Origin: an uncultured Collinsella sp.
GTDB lineage: Bacteria > Actinomycetota > Coriobacteriia > Coriobacteriales > Coriobacteriaceae
Assembly: GCA_900546455.1 (NCBI GenBank)
Contig: URCS01000026.1
Coordinates: 1-28,190, forward strand
Length of the DNA stretch: 28,190 bases
Reading direction: 5' to 3'
Below the pieces are notes generated by a model. The model saw nothing but the letters and a program-made list of their open reading frames with translations, searched no databases and was not told the origin of the DNA. Shown here one piece after another: positions 7,489-14,788 of this stretch. Both the position numbers and the translations under genes were made by a program. Position 1 is the first letter of the stretch, and each line of letters opens with the position of its first letter.

Positions 7489-8137
7489 TTAAATCAACCC
7501 TCCCTGCCATTAAATCCCTAATGTCGATACCTTCGGAATCGAACCCGTTAACCGTATCCAAGTATTTGCGTCGAGCATTCTGCTCTCGCTCAAAACGCTT
7601 GGGATAAAACTCAGACCCCAAAGCCTGCTTCCAATCGCAGAATCTAATCGCCGAAAATGCGCACTCGCTCATAAGAGCATATTGGATACCCAAATCACCC
7701 AAGCGCATGATACGTTGCAGCTGCCTGAGCGAGATCATGCCGCTGACAAACTGTCTTGCAAACGAAAAATAGGAGTCGTCGGCGCGATAACCTCGAATTA
7801 CGTCATAGGGAGAAATATCAATCATGCAGTTATCCAGCAGATAGCGAAGTCCTTCGCGCGCCAGCGGTGTCGAAACATTGAACTCCCTATTGTTAGCCAA
7901 AATCGCAAGCCAATTGAGAATTGAAAACTCCCCGGACTCCAAATCCAAGACTGCGAGACCATCCATATCGAGCTCATATCGATTTGCAATGCCATCAGAC
8001 TCAGTCCGACATGCCCACTCCATTGCCATTTCCTCATGTGGCGTGCAATAAAACCCACACCCATAGTCATTGAATTGTCTGCATTTATCCAACGACGGAT
8101 GCTCGACAACAACCTCCGACCCGTGCCAAAGCTCCAT
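7454..8137 (-). CDS. DUF3990 protein, ADP-ribosyltransferase-like (putative toxin)
   Basis: The 227-residue product begins MELWHGS and carries the DUF3990 hallmarks: an N-terminal HGS (His5), DYGCGFYCT (residues 24-32), an alpha-helical MAMEWA segment, then DVIRGYRADDSYF and a late YALMSECAFSAIRF. The HGS and GFYxT elements resemble the His and Tyr blocks of H-Y-E type ADP-ribosyltransferases, so NAD-dependent modification of a macromolecule is plausible but unproven; the matching glutamate cannot be placed by eye. A TTG start 12 nt upstream is possible, but GGAGGT (8142-8147) is spaced for ATG 8137. It is the first gene of a two-gene operon with the XRE protein, transcribed from a promoter covered by two palindromes. 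Confidence 0.82.
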   Translation of the reverse strand: MELWHGSEVVVEHPSLDKCRQFNDYGCGFYCTPHEEMAMEWACRTESDGIANRYELDMDGLAVLDLESGEFSILNWLAILANNREFNVSTPLAREGLRYLLDNCMIDISPYDVIRGYRADDSYFSFARQFVSGMISLRQLQRIMRLGDLGIQYALMSECAFSAIRFCDWKQALGSEFYPKRFEREQNARRKYLDTVNGFDSEGIDIRDLMAGRVDLNDPRVNGLWAE

Positions 8138-8152
8138 ATCGACCTCCAAACA

Positions 8153-8201
8153 AAAATATCACCCCAGTGATAGTGTAGCAATAACTATCACTGAGGTGAT
8201 A
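8153..8201 (-). promoter_or_regulatory. Promoter with two palindromic operators for the DUF3990/XRE operon
   Basis: Two copies of TATCAC-N4-GTGATA lie at 8157-8172 and 8186-8201, centres 29 bp apart. Together they form a larger inverted repeat with one mismatch. On the minus strand TTGCTA (8181-8176) and TATTTT (8158-8153) are spaced 17 bp, so the -10 touches one operator and the -35 lies between the two. Repressor binding at either site would block transcription. The XRE protein of the same operon is the obvious candidate binder. Confidence 0.8.
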
Positions 8202-8238
8202 TAGATAGATGCAAACTATTGCCTGCCAAGAGCCCTTA

Positions 8239-8829
8239 TTAGAGGCAAGCCTCGGCGATGCGGCGCTTGAGTTCGTCGATGCCGGTGCCGGTTTGGGAGC
8301 TTGTGATGATTACGTTCTCGGCCGGAACGTTGAGCTGCTTTTTGATGGCTGCTGCCTGGCGGGCCTGCTGGGTGCGGCTGAGCTTGTCGGCCTTGGTGAG
8401 GCAGACGATAAAGTTGAACTCGTTGCCCTGCAGGTAGTCGATCATGTCATGGTCGAGCTTGCTCGGGTCGTGACGAATATCCACCAGCGACACGACCAGG
8501 TTAAAGCTGCGCTCCGAGTCGAAGAAGTCGCCGATAAGTTCTGCCCAGCGGTCACGCTCGGCCTTGGAACGACGGGCGAAACCATAACCCGGCAGGTCGA
8601 CGAAGTGCACGTCGTCGGCCTCGAAGAAGTTGATGTTGCTCGTCTTGCCCGGCGTGCTCGAAACCTTGACGAGGTTCTTGCGGCCAAAAAGCTTGTTCAT
8701 GATCGACGACTTGCCCACGTTGGAGCGGCCGACGAAGCTCACCTCGGGACAGGTGGACTCGGGGATCTGCGAGACCTCGCCATAGCTGGCGACAAACTTG
8801 GCAAGCTGGTAGTTAATGGAATCGGCCAT
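8239..8829 (-). CDS. engB: Ribosome biogenesis GTPase EngB/YihA/YsxC
   Basis: Circularly normal TrmE-Era class GTPase needed for 50S ribosome assembly in bacteria. The 196-residue product has G1 GRSNVGKS (residues 34-41), a switch I threonine region STPGKTSNINFF, G3 DLPGYGFA (78-85), G4 TKAD and the G5-like SSQTG. The start ATG 8829 has AAGGAG upstream and matches the family N terminus (NYQLAKFVASYGEVSQIP); a longer open frame into mtnN is not needed. It lies 38 bp downstream of mtnN, probably co-transcribed with it. No strong terminator is seen before the DUF3990 promoter. Confidence 0.95.
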   Translation of the reverse strand: MADSINYQLAKFVASYGEVSQIPESTCPEVSFVGRSNVGKSSIMNKLFGRKNLVKVSSTPGKTSNINFFEADDVHFVDLPGYGFARRSKAERDRWAELIGDFFDSERSFNLVVSLVDIRHDPSKLDHDMIDYLQGNEFNFIVCLTKADKLSRTQQARQAAAIKKQLNVPAENVIITSSQTGTGIDELKRRIAEACL

Positions 8830-8867
8830 GGACACTCCTTGGTCGTAGGTTCTTACAAAAGAGCGCG

Positions 8868-9608
8868 CTAATAGATAGCAGCGATACGGCGAACGATATC
8901 GAGCGTAATGCCACTCGCGGTACGGGCATACTCGAACAGGTCGAACTCGCGGTCGCAAATCGCATCGTACGCCTCGTCACAATTATCGCTGATAGCGCGC
9001 AGCACCAGGCAATCGACACCATTTTTAGTTGCGACATGGGCAATTGCCGCGCCCTCCATGCCGACACAATCGGCATGCGTCGCCTCGATAGCGTCGTTGC
9101 GCATGGCGGTACCCGTCACAAAGCGGTTACCCGTGGCAATCGTACCGACCAGGAACTGCTTGGCGCCCTTGTTCGAAGCGGCTGCATTTGTCGAAGCATC
9201 AACAAACCCATGCTCAGCAAGCACATCGGCAGCAATATCGACCAGCGCAGGCGCCGAGCCAAACTCCTCGAGCCCCGGTGCAGACTCGGCGATAAGCGCG
9301 GTATCGGTATCCAGATAGCGCAGGCGTTTGCCGATGACCACGTCGTCGATATGGAGCTTGGGGTTCAAACCGCCCGCGATACCCGAAAGCACAACTGCCT
9401 GCGGAGCATACTTGCTAATGAGGTGCTGTGTTGCGGCAGCGGCATTCACCGTGCCCATGCCCGCCGTTGTGGCGACAAGCGTCAGACCGTCGAACTCACC
9501 GCTCACAACGGTCAAGCCTGCCTCCTGTGCCTCGCAAACGTCGCTCAACTCTTCCTTAATCTGCATGATCTCTTTTTCGAGTGCACCGATAATCGCGATG
9601 GTAGCCAT
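8868..9608 (-). CDS. mtnN: 5'-methylthioadenosine/S-adenosylhomocysteine nucleosidase
   Basis: Hydrolyses MTA and SAH to adenine plus the thioribosyl sugars, recycling products of SAM use and feeding the LuxS/AI-2 route where that is present. The 246-residue product shows the phosphorylase-like fold markers GIAGGLNP, the ribose-binding glutamate block VGMEGAAIAHVA and the catalytic aspartate block RAISDNCDE. ATG 9608 begins MATIAIIGALEKEI, typical of the family; a TTG start 12 nt upstream cannot be excluded because the Shine-Dalgarno (GGGGAA) is weak. It is followed closely by engB. It lies about 80 bp after the membrane hydrolase gene, separated by a small hairpin. Confidence 0.92.
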   Translation of the reverse strand: MATIAIIGALEKEIMQIKEELSDVCEAQEAGLTVVSGEFDGLTLVATTAGMGTVNAAAATQHLISKYAPQAVVLSGIAGGLNPKLHIDDVVIGKRLRYLDTDTALIAESAPGLEEFGSAPALVDIAADVLAEHGFVDASTNAAASNKGAKQFLVGTIATGNRFVTGTAMRNDAIEATHADCVGMEGAAIAHVATKNGVDCLVLRAISDNCDEAYDAICDREFDLFEYARTASGITLDIVRRIAAIY

Positions 9609-9662
9609 GCCATTCCCCAAACCTATACGAAATTCTCAACCACGGTATGGTACCAGCATTTT

Positions 9663-9679
9663 GTTTGACCTCGTCAAAC
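9663..9679. repeat. Small perfect hairpin between two genes
   Basis: GTTTGAC (9663-9669), CTC, GTCAAAC (9673-9679), a 7-bp palindrome between the membrane hydrolase stop and mtnN. On the minus strand it is followed by AAAA rather than T, so it is not a standard terminator for the upstream gene; it could be an operator. Confidence 0.4.
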
Positions 9680-9686
9680 GAACACG

Positions 9687-10805
9687 CTAGACCAGCGCAG
9701 CTCGCGTATCAAACAGGGCCTTTGCAATCGCAGCCGTAACCTCGCTCGAGCGGTCGTTCCACGGCATCGATGTCATGATGCTCATGACATAGGTACGGCC
9801 ATCGATGTCGATAAGGCCCGCATCGCATGTCGAATAGCAACCATCCTCGCTAATCCAGCCTGCCTTGTTGCGCACCAAGGCTTGGTCGTCCGCAATGCCG
9901 TCACGAATAAACGATCGGACCGTAGAGGCCAGAAGGCCCGACAGCCATTGTGACGTCTCGGTATCATGGCTCAGATACTCGCTCATCTCGCACCACAACT
10001 TGGCCGAGGTTCGCGGGCAATAAGTGGGAAAATCACTCATCGGATCGAGTGCGGTATCGTAATCGACGCCAAGACCGACAATCCAATCCTCGTAACCGAC
10101 ACGGTCAAACGCCGCACGCAACGCGATAAACGAATCGTTGTCCGAATTAACGACCGCGGCCTCGATCAGGTCGCGCACCGTCTGCCAGCCCATGTTGTAG
10201 CCGCCATAGGTGCCAAGGGAATCATCGAGTGAGACCTGGCCCGTCTCGACCAGAGATTCGCAGACGTAGAGCACATAGAGCGCCTTATAACTGCTCGCAC
10301 CGTACACCTCGACATCGGCGTTATACGTCACGCCCTTGCCACTTGACAGGTCGTAGAACACCACGCCCACATCGCCCAATTCCTTGGCCTGGTCAAGGGC
10401 ATCTTGGAACGCGGCGAGGCTCTCATCCTCCAGGGCGGGGATCTGGTCATCAACCAGTGAGAAGGTCTGCACGGTATCGCCTGAGGGAATATCGTTAAAG
10501 TCCGCCTTCGAAAGCCTCGTCTTGAGGCTCGCTGTCGACAGGGTTTGGCTTGCGGTGGCTTTAGATTCAGAGACCTTTTTGTTTTGCATCTGTACCGTTG
10601 ACGCATCTGAGTGTGCCATTCGCTCCGACGCGTAGGTTTTGGCGGTAATTCCGAGGATAATAACCGCCAACGTTAGCATCCCAATGGCAGCAATCTTCGT
10701 CACGCGGATGCGAGCGTCAGCGAGGCCACGCGAAGACGTGCCCTTCGTCTCATATCTGCTGCTATGCTGCGGCACATACTCGTCCCGCGATGCGTTATTT
10801 CGCAC
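9687..10805 (-). CDS. Membrane-anchored class A beta-lactamase-like serine hydrolase
   Basis: The 372-residue product has a basic N terminus, one transmembrane segment (about residues 37-54), a Ser/Thr/Ala-rich linker to about 120, then a class A beta-lactamase-like domain. The penicillin-recognising motifs are in order: SSYK (Ser171 as nucleophile, Lys174), SDN (221-223), and KAG in RNKAGWI replacing KTG. I do not see the ExxLN omega-loop motif that gives true class A enzymes their deacylation glutamate, so a cell-wall or peptide-sensing role is as likely as antibiotic hydrolysis. The start is GTG 10805 with AGGAG 5 nt upstream. A promoter lies at 10844-10871. Confidence 0.8.
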   Translation of the reverse strand: MRNNASRDEYVPQHSSRYETKGTSSRGLADARIRVTKIAAIGMLTLAVIILGITAKTYASERMAHSDASTVQMQNKKVSESKATASQTLSTASLKTRLSKADFNDIPSGDTVQTFSLVDDQIPALEDESLAAFQDALDQAKELGDVGVVFYDLSSGKGVTYNADVEVYGASSYKALYVLYVCESLVETGQVSLDDSLGTYGGYNMGWQTVRDLIEAAVVNSDNDSFIALRAAFDRVGYEDWIVGLGVDYDTALDPMSDFPTYCPRTSAKLWCEMSEYLSHDTETSQWLSGLLASTVRSFIRDGIADDQALVRNKAGWISEDGCYSTCDAGLIDIDGRTYVMSIMTSMPWNDRSSEVTAAIAKALFDTRAALV

Positions 10806-10843
10806 GTGGTCTCCTGATTGCTACCGTTTTATATACGAGCAGC

Positions 10844-10871
10844 ATAATACCGAGCAGGCATTTCTTTCCAA
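10844..10871 (-). promoter_or_regulatory. Sigma70-type promoter for the membrane hydrolase
   Basis: On the minus strand TTGGAA (10871-10866), 16-bp spacer, TATTAT (10849-10844), about 40 nt before the GTG start. The -10 matches the consensus at 5 of 6 positions. Confidence 0.5.
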
Positions 10872-10965
10872 AGATATTCAGCGGCGTTTAAGGCGTCTTT
10901 AAAGAAACCACAAGCGTTTCTATGCAAATACACCGATTCTGTTGCGCATCTCCGCCCAAAACGCA

Positions 10966-11030
10966 GTTGCGGTGGAATAGTTCCTGTTTGGGCGGCATAA
11001 GCCAAAAAACAAGAACTATTCCACCGCAAC
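10966..11030. repeat. Long structured hairpin
   Basis: GTTGCGGTGGAATAGTTC (10966-10983) is a perfect 18-bp inverted repeat of 11013-11030. Inside, TGTTT (10985-10989) pairs with AAACA (11007-11011) and GGC (10994-10996) with GCC (11001-11003) around ATAA. No T-run follows on either strand. It lies between pflA and the membrane hydrolase promoter in a 316-bp gene-free stretch. A short open frame through it is a by-product of the repeat. Confidence 0.75.
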
Positions 11031-11066
11031 TTGACGGAGCTCTTTGGCAATCAACTTGGTGCCCGG

Positions 11067-11101
11067 GGGCACTCATTTAAGTCTGTCCCAAATGAGTGCC
11101 C
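11067..11101 (-). repeat. Family B hairpin (GGGACAG loop), copy 1, 3' of pflA
   Basis: GGGCACTCATTT (11067-11078) and AAATGAGTGCCC (11090-11101) form a perfect 12-bp stem 20 nt after the pflA stop. In the pflA sense the loop reads GGGACAGACTT. The hairpin at 26943-26983 has the same GGGACAG loop start on an unrelated stem. Confidence 0.7.
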
Positions 11102-11121
11102 TTGGGGGCGAAAATGGCTCG

Positions 11122-11940
11122 CTAGCCGATAGCGTTTTTGAGTTCCGCGCGGCGCTTTTTCATGCCCATCATGACGGCGTTGCGTAGCTCGGGCATGCGC
11201 GCGGTATCCATCTGGGGAACACCCTCGAGCTTATAGGGAATCCCCAGCTGCTCATACTTGACGACGCCCATCGTGTGATACGGCAGCATCTCCAGGCCCA
11301 CCACGTTATGCCACGGGGCAATCAGACGACCGAGTGCCTCGCACTCCTCAACCGTATCGGTAATGCCGGGCACCACCACATGGCGAATAACAACCTTAAT
11401 CTTGCGACGCGCGAGCTCATCACCAAACGCCAGAATGCGTGCGGGATCGCAACCGGTCAGCTTTTTATGCTCGACGGGATCGGCGTGTTTAATGTCAAGC
11501 AGCACCATGTCGGTCTCGTTGAGTACGGCATCGAACTTCTCGGGATGCGCGGGATCGAACGCATAGCCGCAGCTATCCAAGCAGGTATGCACGCGACCAT
11601 CGGGGTTATTGTGCATGGCGCGGAACAGGTCGGCTAAAAACGCGGGCTGCAGGAGCGGCTCGCCGCCGGATACCGTAATACCACCGCTGCGGTAAAACTC
11701 ATGGTTGCTCTGGAACTCGTCCATCAGGTGCTCGACGGTCACCATGGTACCGCCGTTAACCGACCAGGTATCGGGGTTGTGGCAATACGCACAGCGCATG
11801 GGGCAGCCCTGAACAAACACCACAAAGCGGATGCCAGGTCCATCGACCGTTCCCATCGTCTCAATCGAATGTACGCGGCCCAGGGCAAACGCAGAGTCCT
11901 CGGGACGAGCGTCCACACCCTCGAGCGTCATCTCAGCCAT
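11122..11940 (-). CDS. pflA: Pyruvate formate-lyase activating enzyme (radical SAM)
   Basis: Radical SAM enzyme that abstracts hydrogen from the glycine of PFL to make the glycyl radical under anaerobic conditions. The 272-residue product has the CxxxCxxC cluster motif in GCPMRCAYCHNPDTW (Cys46, Cys50, Cys53), the SAM-binding GGE motif in ITVSGGEPLLQ and a C-terminal LLPYHTMGVVKYEQLG typical of PflA. The next ATG after the first is used (11940) because AAGG lies about 8 nt upstream; an ATG 21 nt earlier lacks a ribosome binding site. Unusually, it sits about 7 kb from the PFL genes, with the sucrose locus between. Its substrate here is presumably the separate 83-residue glycyl-radical protein. 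Confidence 0.95.
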   Translation of the reverse strand: MAEMTLEGVDARPEDSAFALGRVHSIETMGTVDGPGIRFVVFVQGCPMRCAYCHNPDTWSVNGGTMVTVEHLMDEFQSNHEFYRSGGITVSGGEPLLQPAFLADLFRAMHNNPDGRVHTCLDSCGYAFDPAHPEKFDAVLNETDMVLLDIKHADPVEHKKLTGCDPARILAFGDELARRKIKVVIRHVVVPGITDTVEECEALGRLIAPWHNVVGLEMLPYHTMGVVKYEQLGIPYKLEGVPQMDTARMPELRNAVMMGMKKRRAELKNAIG

Positions 11941-11986
11941 TCCCGCTACCTTGCCTCTCATTGGTTTTAGCTACATAAATGCCAGA

Positions 11987-12035
11987 GCCATTCTAGCCCA
12001 TACGTTTGCGTTTAAACGTCTCGGGCTAGAATGGC
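11987..12035. repeat. Long hairpin between the degV-like gene and pflA
   Basis: GCCATTCTAGCCC (11987-11999) pairs perfectly with GGGCTAGAATGGC (12023-12035). Inside, ACGTTT (12002-12007) pairs with AAACGT (12014-12019). On the plus strand a TTTT follows at 12039-12042, but both flanking genes are on the minus strand, so a terminator role is uncertain. Confidence 0.7.
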
Positions 12036-12113
12036 ACGTTTTAATCTATCCCCCATTACCGTGACGGGAGCCCATGTCGAGATGTGAAGCCGAAGAATGC
12101 TCGCCTACAGCCT

Positions 12114-12968
12114 TTACGCCTTAAGCGTGAGCACCGCGCCAAAGGCGGTCGGGCCGCAATGGCTCGAGATGACACCGCCGACCTGAGTCCAGGTAACGTC
12201 TTTAAAGCCCAGGTCGTGCGCATAGACTTCCATGTCGTCGCGCAGCTCCTGGGAAAGGCCTACCGAATACGCCAGGCCAATGTGCGAGTAGTCAATCTCG
12301 CCCTTCGCAACCATGTGGTCAATAAAGGCGCGGGCGCACTTGAGCATAGAGCCGCGGAACTTCTTGGTCGCCACAAACTTACCGCCCGTTACTTCAATGC
12401 AGGGCTTAATCTTGAGCAGGTGGGCGCCAAGGAACGCGACGTTGGACAGACGACCGCCCGCCTTAAGAAAGGCCAGGTCGGTAGGAACAAAGCCCAGCAG
12501 CACGCGGTCCATGACGGAGTTCGTAAATGCAAAGATCTCGTCGACGGTGGCGTCGGGGTGAGCCTCGATGTATTTGGCGGTCTCGACGGCAACGAGCGAC
12601 TGGCCCACCGAGACAAAACGCGTATCCATGGAGAATACGTAGTCGCGGCCCTTAGCCGCAATCTTGGAGGACTGATGCGAGCAAGTCGTGACTTCGGAGT
12701 ACGCAAGATGCAGAATGGTCGCATCGGGCTGCTCGGCATGGATACGGTCATATACGTGCGCAAAATCTGCAGGCGCGCAGCCGCTGGTCTTGGGCATTAC
12801 GCCAAACTCGTTGCAGCGCGAGTAAATCTCGAGTGGATCGATGGAGCCGTCCTCGACGGTCTCGTCACCAATCGTGACATGCATGGGCACGCGCACGATG
12901 CCGTAGCGCTCGCAGAGCTCCGGCGTCACATCCGACCCAGACTCAACCACGATTACGTACTTGCCCAT
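12114..12968 (-). CDS. DegV family fatty-acid-binding protein
   Basis: DegV (FakB-like) proteins bind a fatty acid and in FakA/FakB systems present it for phosphorylation. The 284-residue product has the N-terminal YVIVVESGSDVTPELCERYGI, the MPKTSGCAPADF ligand-site block, the central SVGQSLVAVETAKYI and the LKAGGRLSNVAF and KIKPCIEV segments, followed by a C-terminal lobe ending in the HCGPTAFGAVL motif. ATG 12968 gives the family N terminus, although the ribosome binding site is weak; an ATG 24 nt upstream is an alternative. No FakA gene is in the window. The 276 bp upstream to scrB hold no gene or clear terminator. Confidence 0.88.
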   Translation of the reverse strand: MGKYVIVVESGSDVTPELCERYGIVRVPMHVTIGDETVEDGSIDPLEIYSRCNEFGVMPKTSGCAPADFAHVYDRIHAEQPDATILHLAYSEVTTCSHQSSKIAAKGRDYVFSMDTRFVSVGQSLVAVETAKYIEAHPDATVDEIFAFTNSVMDRVLLGFVPTDLAFLKAGGRLSNVAFLGAHLLKIKPCIEVTGGKFVATKKFRGSMLKCARAFIDHMVAKGEIDYSHIGLAYSVGLSQELRDDMEVYAHDLGFKDVTWTQVGGVISSHCGPTAFGAVLTLKA

Positions 12969-13244
12969 TATTATCACGACCCATCTCGACATTGGCTTTT
13001 CAATACATGGCACGCGCCGCCGCACTGTTGCACAACGGCGTTCAAGCGCCAAAGAGACGCCGCCCCTTGCGCACAACAAAGGACAGCGTCTCCCTGGAAA
13101 ACTCCGTGCTAACCTGAGATTCTACACGGTTTATTACTAAGTGTTACTTACTCCGCAAGCGGTCGCTATACGCGATAAACGGTAGTTGGCCGCGGCAACT
13201 GCGATTCATTTCGCCCAGCAAGTCCAATCGTGCCCCATGCACGG

Positions 13245-14693
13245 TTAATGCACGAGGCGGTAGAAATTCATCGATGCCGCACCCTCGGCATGCAACCCCA
13301 TCGCCGAAACCGCCGGCGAATAGGTACGGCTCGTAAGTGCCGCCTCGCCGCCATTTGCAAAAATCTCGACAATCGTAGCGTCCGAAAGCACGCGCAGGTC
13401 GCGAAGCTCGCTGAGCTCGATCGACCTCTGGTCGCGCCCATAGCCTTCGTCACCCATGTCGAGGGTAAGCATCCCGCCTGCATAGCGCACAAAGACACCC
13501 TTGCGGATTTCGAGCTCGACCATCTTGGTGCCCTCACAGGAAACCACAAGATCAAACAGGCGGCCCGGCTCCTCAACGGTTTCACCGCCTGTCGCGCGAA
13601 CGCAGTCGCCGCGCATCCTCTCAATCTCGTGCGCCGGCTGCTGGCAGAGCTTACCATCGCGCATGCTCAGCTCTCGCGGCACCGTCAACGCGCACTGCCA
13701 CCCGCGCGCCACCGTCGGGTTTTCCGCCGTCGCATCGGGGCAACCCGACCATCCGATCATCAAACGTCGGCCTGCAGCATCCTCAAAGGACTGCGGAGCA
13801 TAGAAATCAAAACCGGCATCGACCATCGGGGGCATGCCCTGCCCGACGATTTTAAAGCTCGGCGCCTCCCAATCGGCCTCAATGGGGAACCACACGCACT
13901 GATGCGGATTGCGGTAACGCCAACCATCGGCAGGCACACCCTGCGGACAGCAAACGAGAACAAGCTCACCATCGAGCTCAAACAGATCGGGGCACTCCCA
14001 CATAAAGCCAAACTTCTCGCCCAGCTCAATACGCGTCACATAGTTCCAGTCCTCTAGATCGCGCGAGGTATAGACAAGCACGCAGCCGCGGTCGTCTTTC
14101 GTACGAGCGCCCAGAACCATGTAGTAGATACCATCGTGCTCAAGGATCTTGGGGTCGCGCACGTGCGTACCGATATCGTCGGGGTAATCGACCGGTCCAA
14201 CAGCTATGCGCTTCTCGCCCAATTCGTCGGGGTTCTCCGCAACCATATGAATCTGGTTTTGCTCACGACCCGTCAACACGTAGTCGTAATCATCGCGATC
14301 AAAATGCTTGACGTTGCCGGTATAGAAGTAGTGAATCTTGCCATCACGTACAAAGGCAGAACCAGAATACGCTCCGTTCGAATCCAAATCGGAATCGGGG
14401 AACAGCGCGGGGCCGTGATTCTCGTACGTCACAAAATCCTTTGTCGTCAGATGGTTCCAAAGCACTGGACCGCCATGCGCAGCATCGAACGGATCGTATT
14501 GGTGATAGATGTGATACGTATCACCAATCTGCACCAAACCGTTGGGGTCGTTGAGCCAGCCAAGCTCAGGCTCCACATGGAACAGGAGTCTATCGGGGTC
14601 GGACGCGATGCGAGCCGCCGTCTCATCCTGTCCGGCTCGCCACTGCTCATAGTCCGCGCGTGTCACCTTATTTTTTTGATTAAACATCGCCAT
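13245..14693 (-). CDS. scrB: Sucrose-6-phosphate hydrolase (GH32)
   Basis: Cleaves sucrose-6-phosphate, delivered by the PTS, into glucose-6-phosphate and fructose. The 482-residue product shows all GH32 landmarks: WLNDPNG with nucleophile Asp49, the transition-state stabiliser block HVRDPK, the acid/base block WECPDLF, and a C-terminal beta-sandwich. Length is standard for the family. ATG 14693 has GAAGG just upstream; an ATG two codons later is also possible. It is the last gene of the sucrose operon, 95 bp after the PTS gene. Confidence 0.93.
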   Translation of the reverse strand: MAMFNQKNKVTRADYEQWRAGQDETAARIASDPDRLLFHVEPELGWLNDPNGLVQIGDTYHIYHQYDPFDAAHGGPVLWNHLTTKDFVTYENHGPALFPDSDLDSNGAYSGSAFVRDGKIHYFYTGNVKHFDRDDYDYVLTGREQNQIHMVAENPDELGEKRIAVGPVDYPDDIGTHVRDPKILEHDGIYYMVLGARTKDDRGCVLVYTSRDLEDWNYVTRIELGEKFGFMWECPDLFELDGELVLVCCPQGVPADGWRYRNPHQCVWFPIEADWEAPSFKIVGQGMPPMVDAGFDFYAPQSFEDAAGRRLMIGWSGCPDATAENPTVARGWQCALTVPRELSMRDGKLCQQPAHEIERMRGDCVRATGGETVEEPGRLFDLVVSCEGTKMVELEIRKGVFVRYAGGMLTLDMGDEGYGRDQRSIELSELRDLRVLSDATIVEIFANGGEAALTSRTYSPAVSAMGLHAEGAASMNFYRLVH

Positions 14694-14718
14694 TGGCCTT
14701 CTCGTCTATAGGGAAGGA

Positions 14719-14742
14719 CGCTCGACTCACACGAGCCGAACG
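14719..14742 (-). repeat. Intercistronic hairpin before scrB
   Basis: As RNA on the minus strand, positions 14742-14733 pair with 14728-14719 over 10 pairs, two of them G-U, around a GUGU loop. It lies between the PTS stop and the scrB ribosome binding site without a T-run, so mRNA processing or stabilisation is more likely than termination. Confidence 0.45.
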
Positions 14743-14788
14743 CCCCTCCTCAAATGGACTTATCCGCACGTTACGCTGAACGGCTCAA

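Noticed and set aside
10829..11050. Short minus-strand frames around the 10966-11030 hairpin
   Set aside because: They translate the repeat arms, have no homology that I recognise and no good ribosome binding site.
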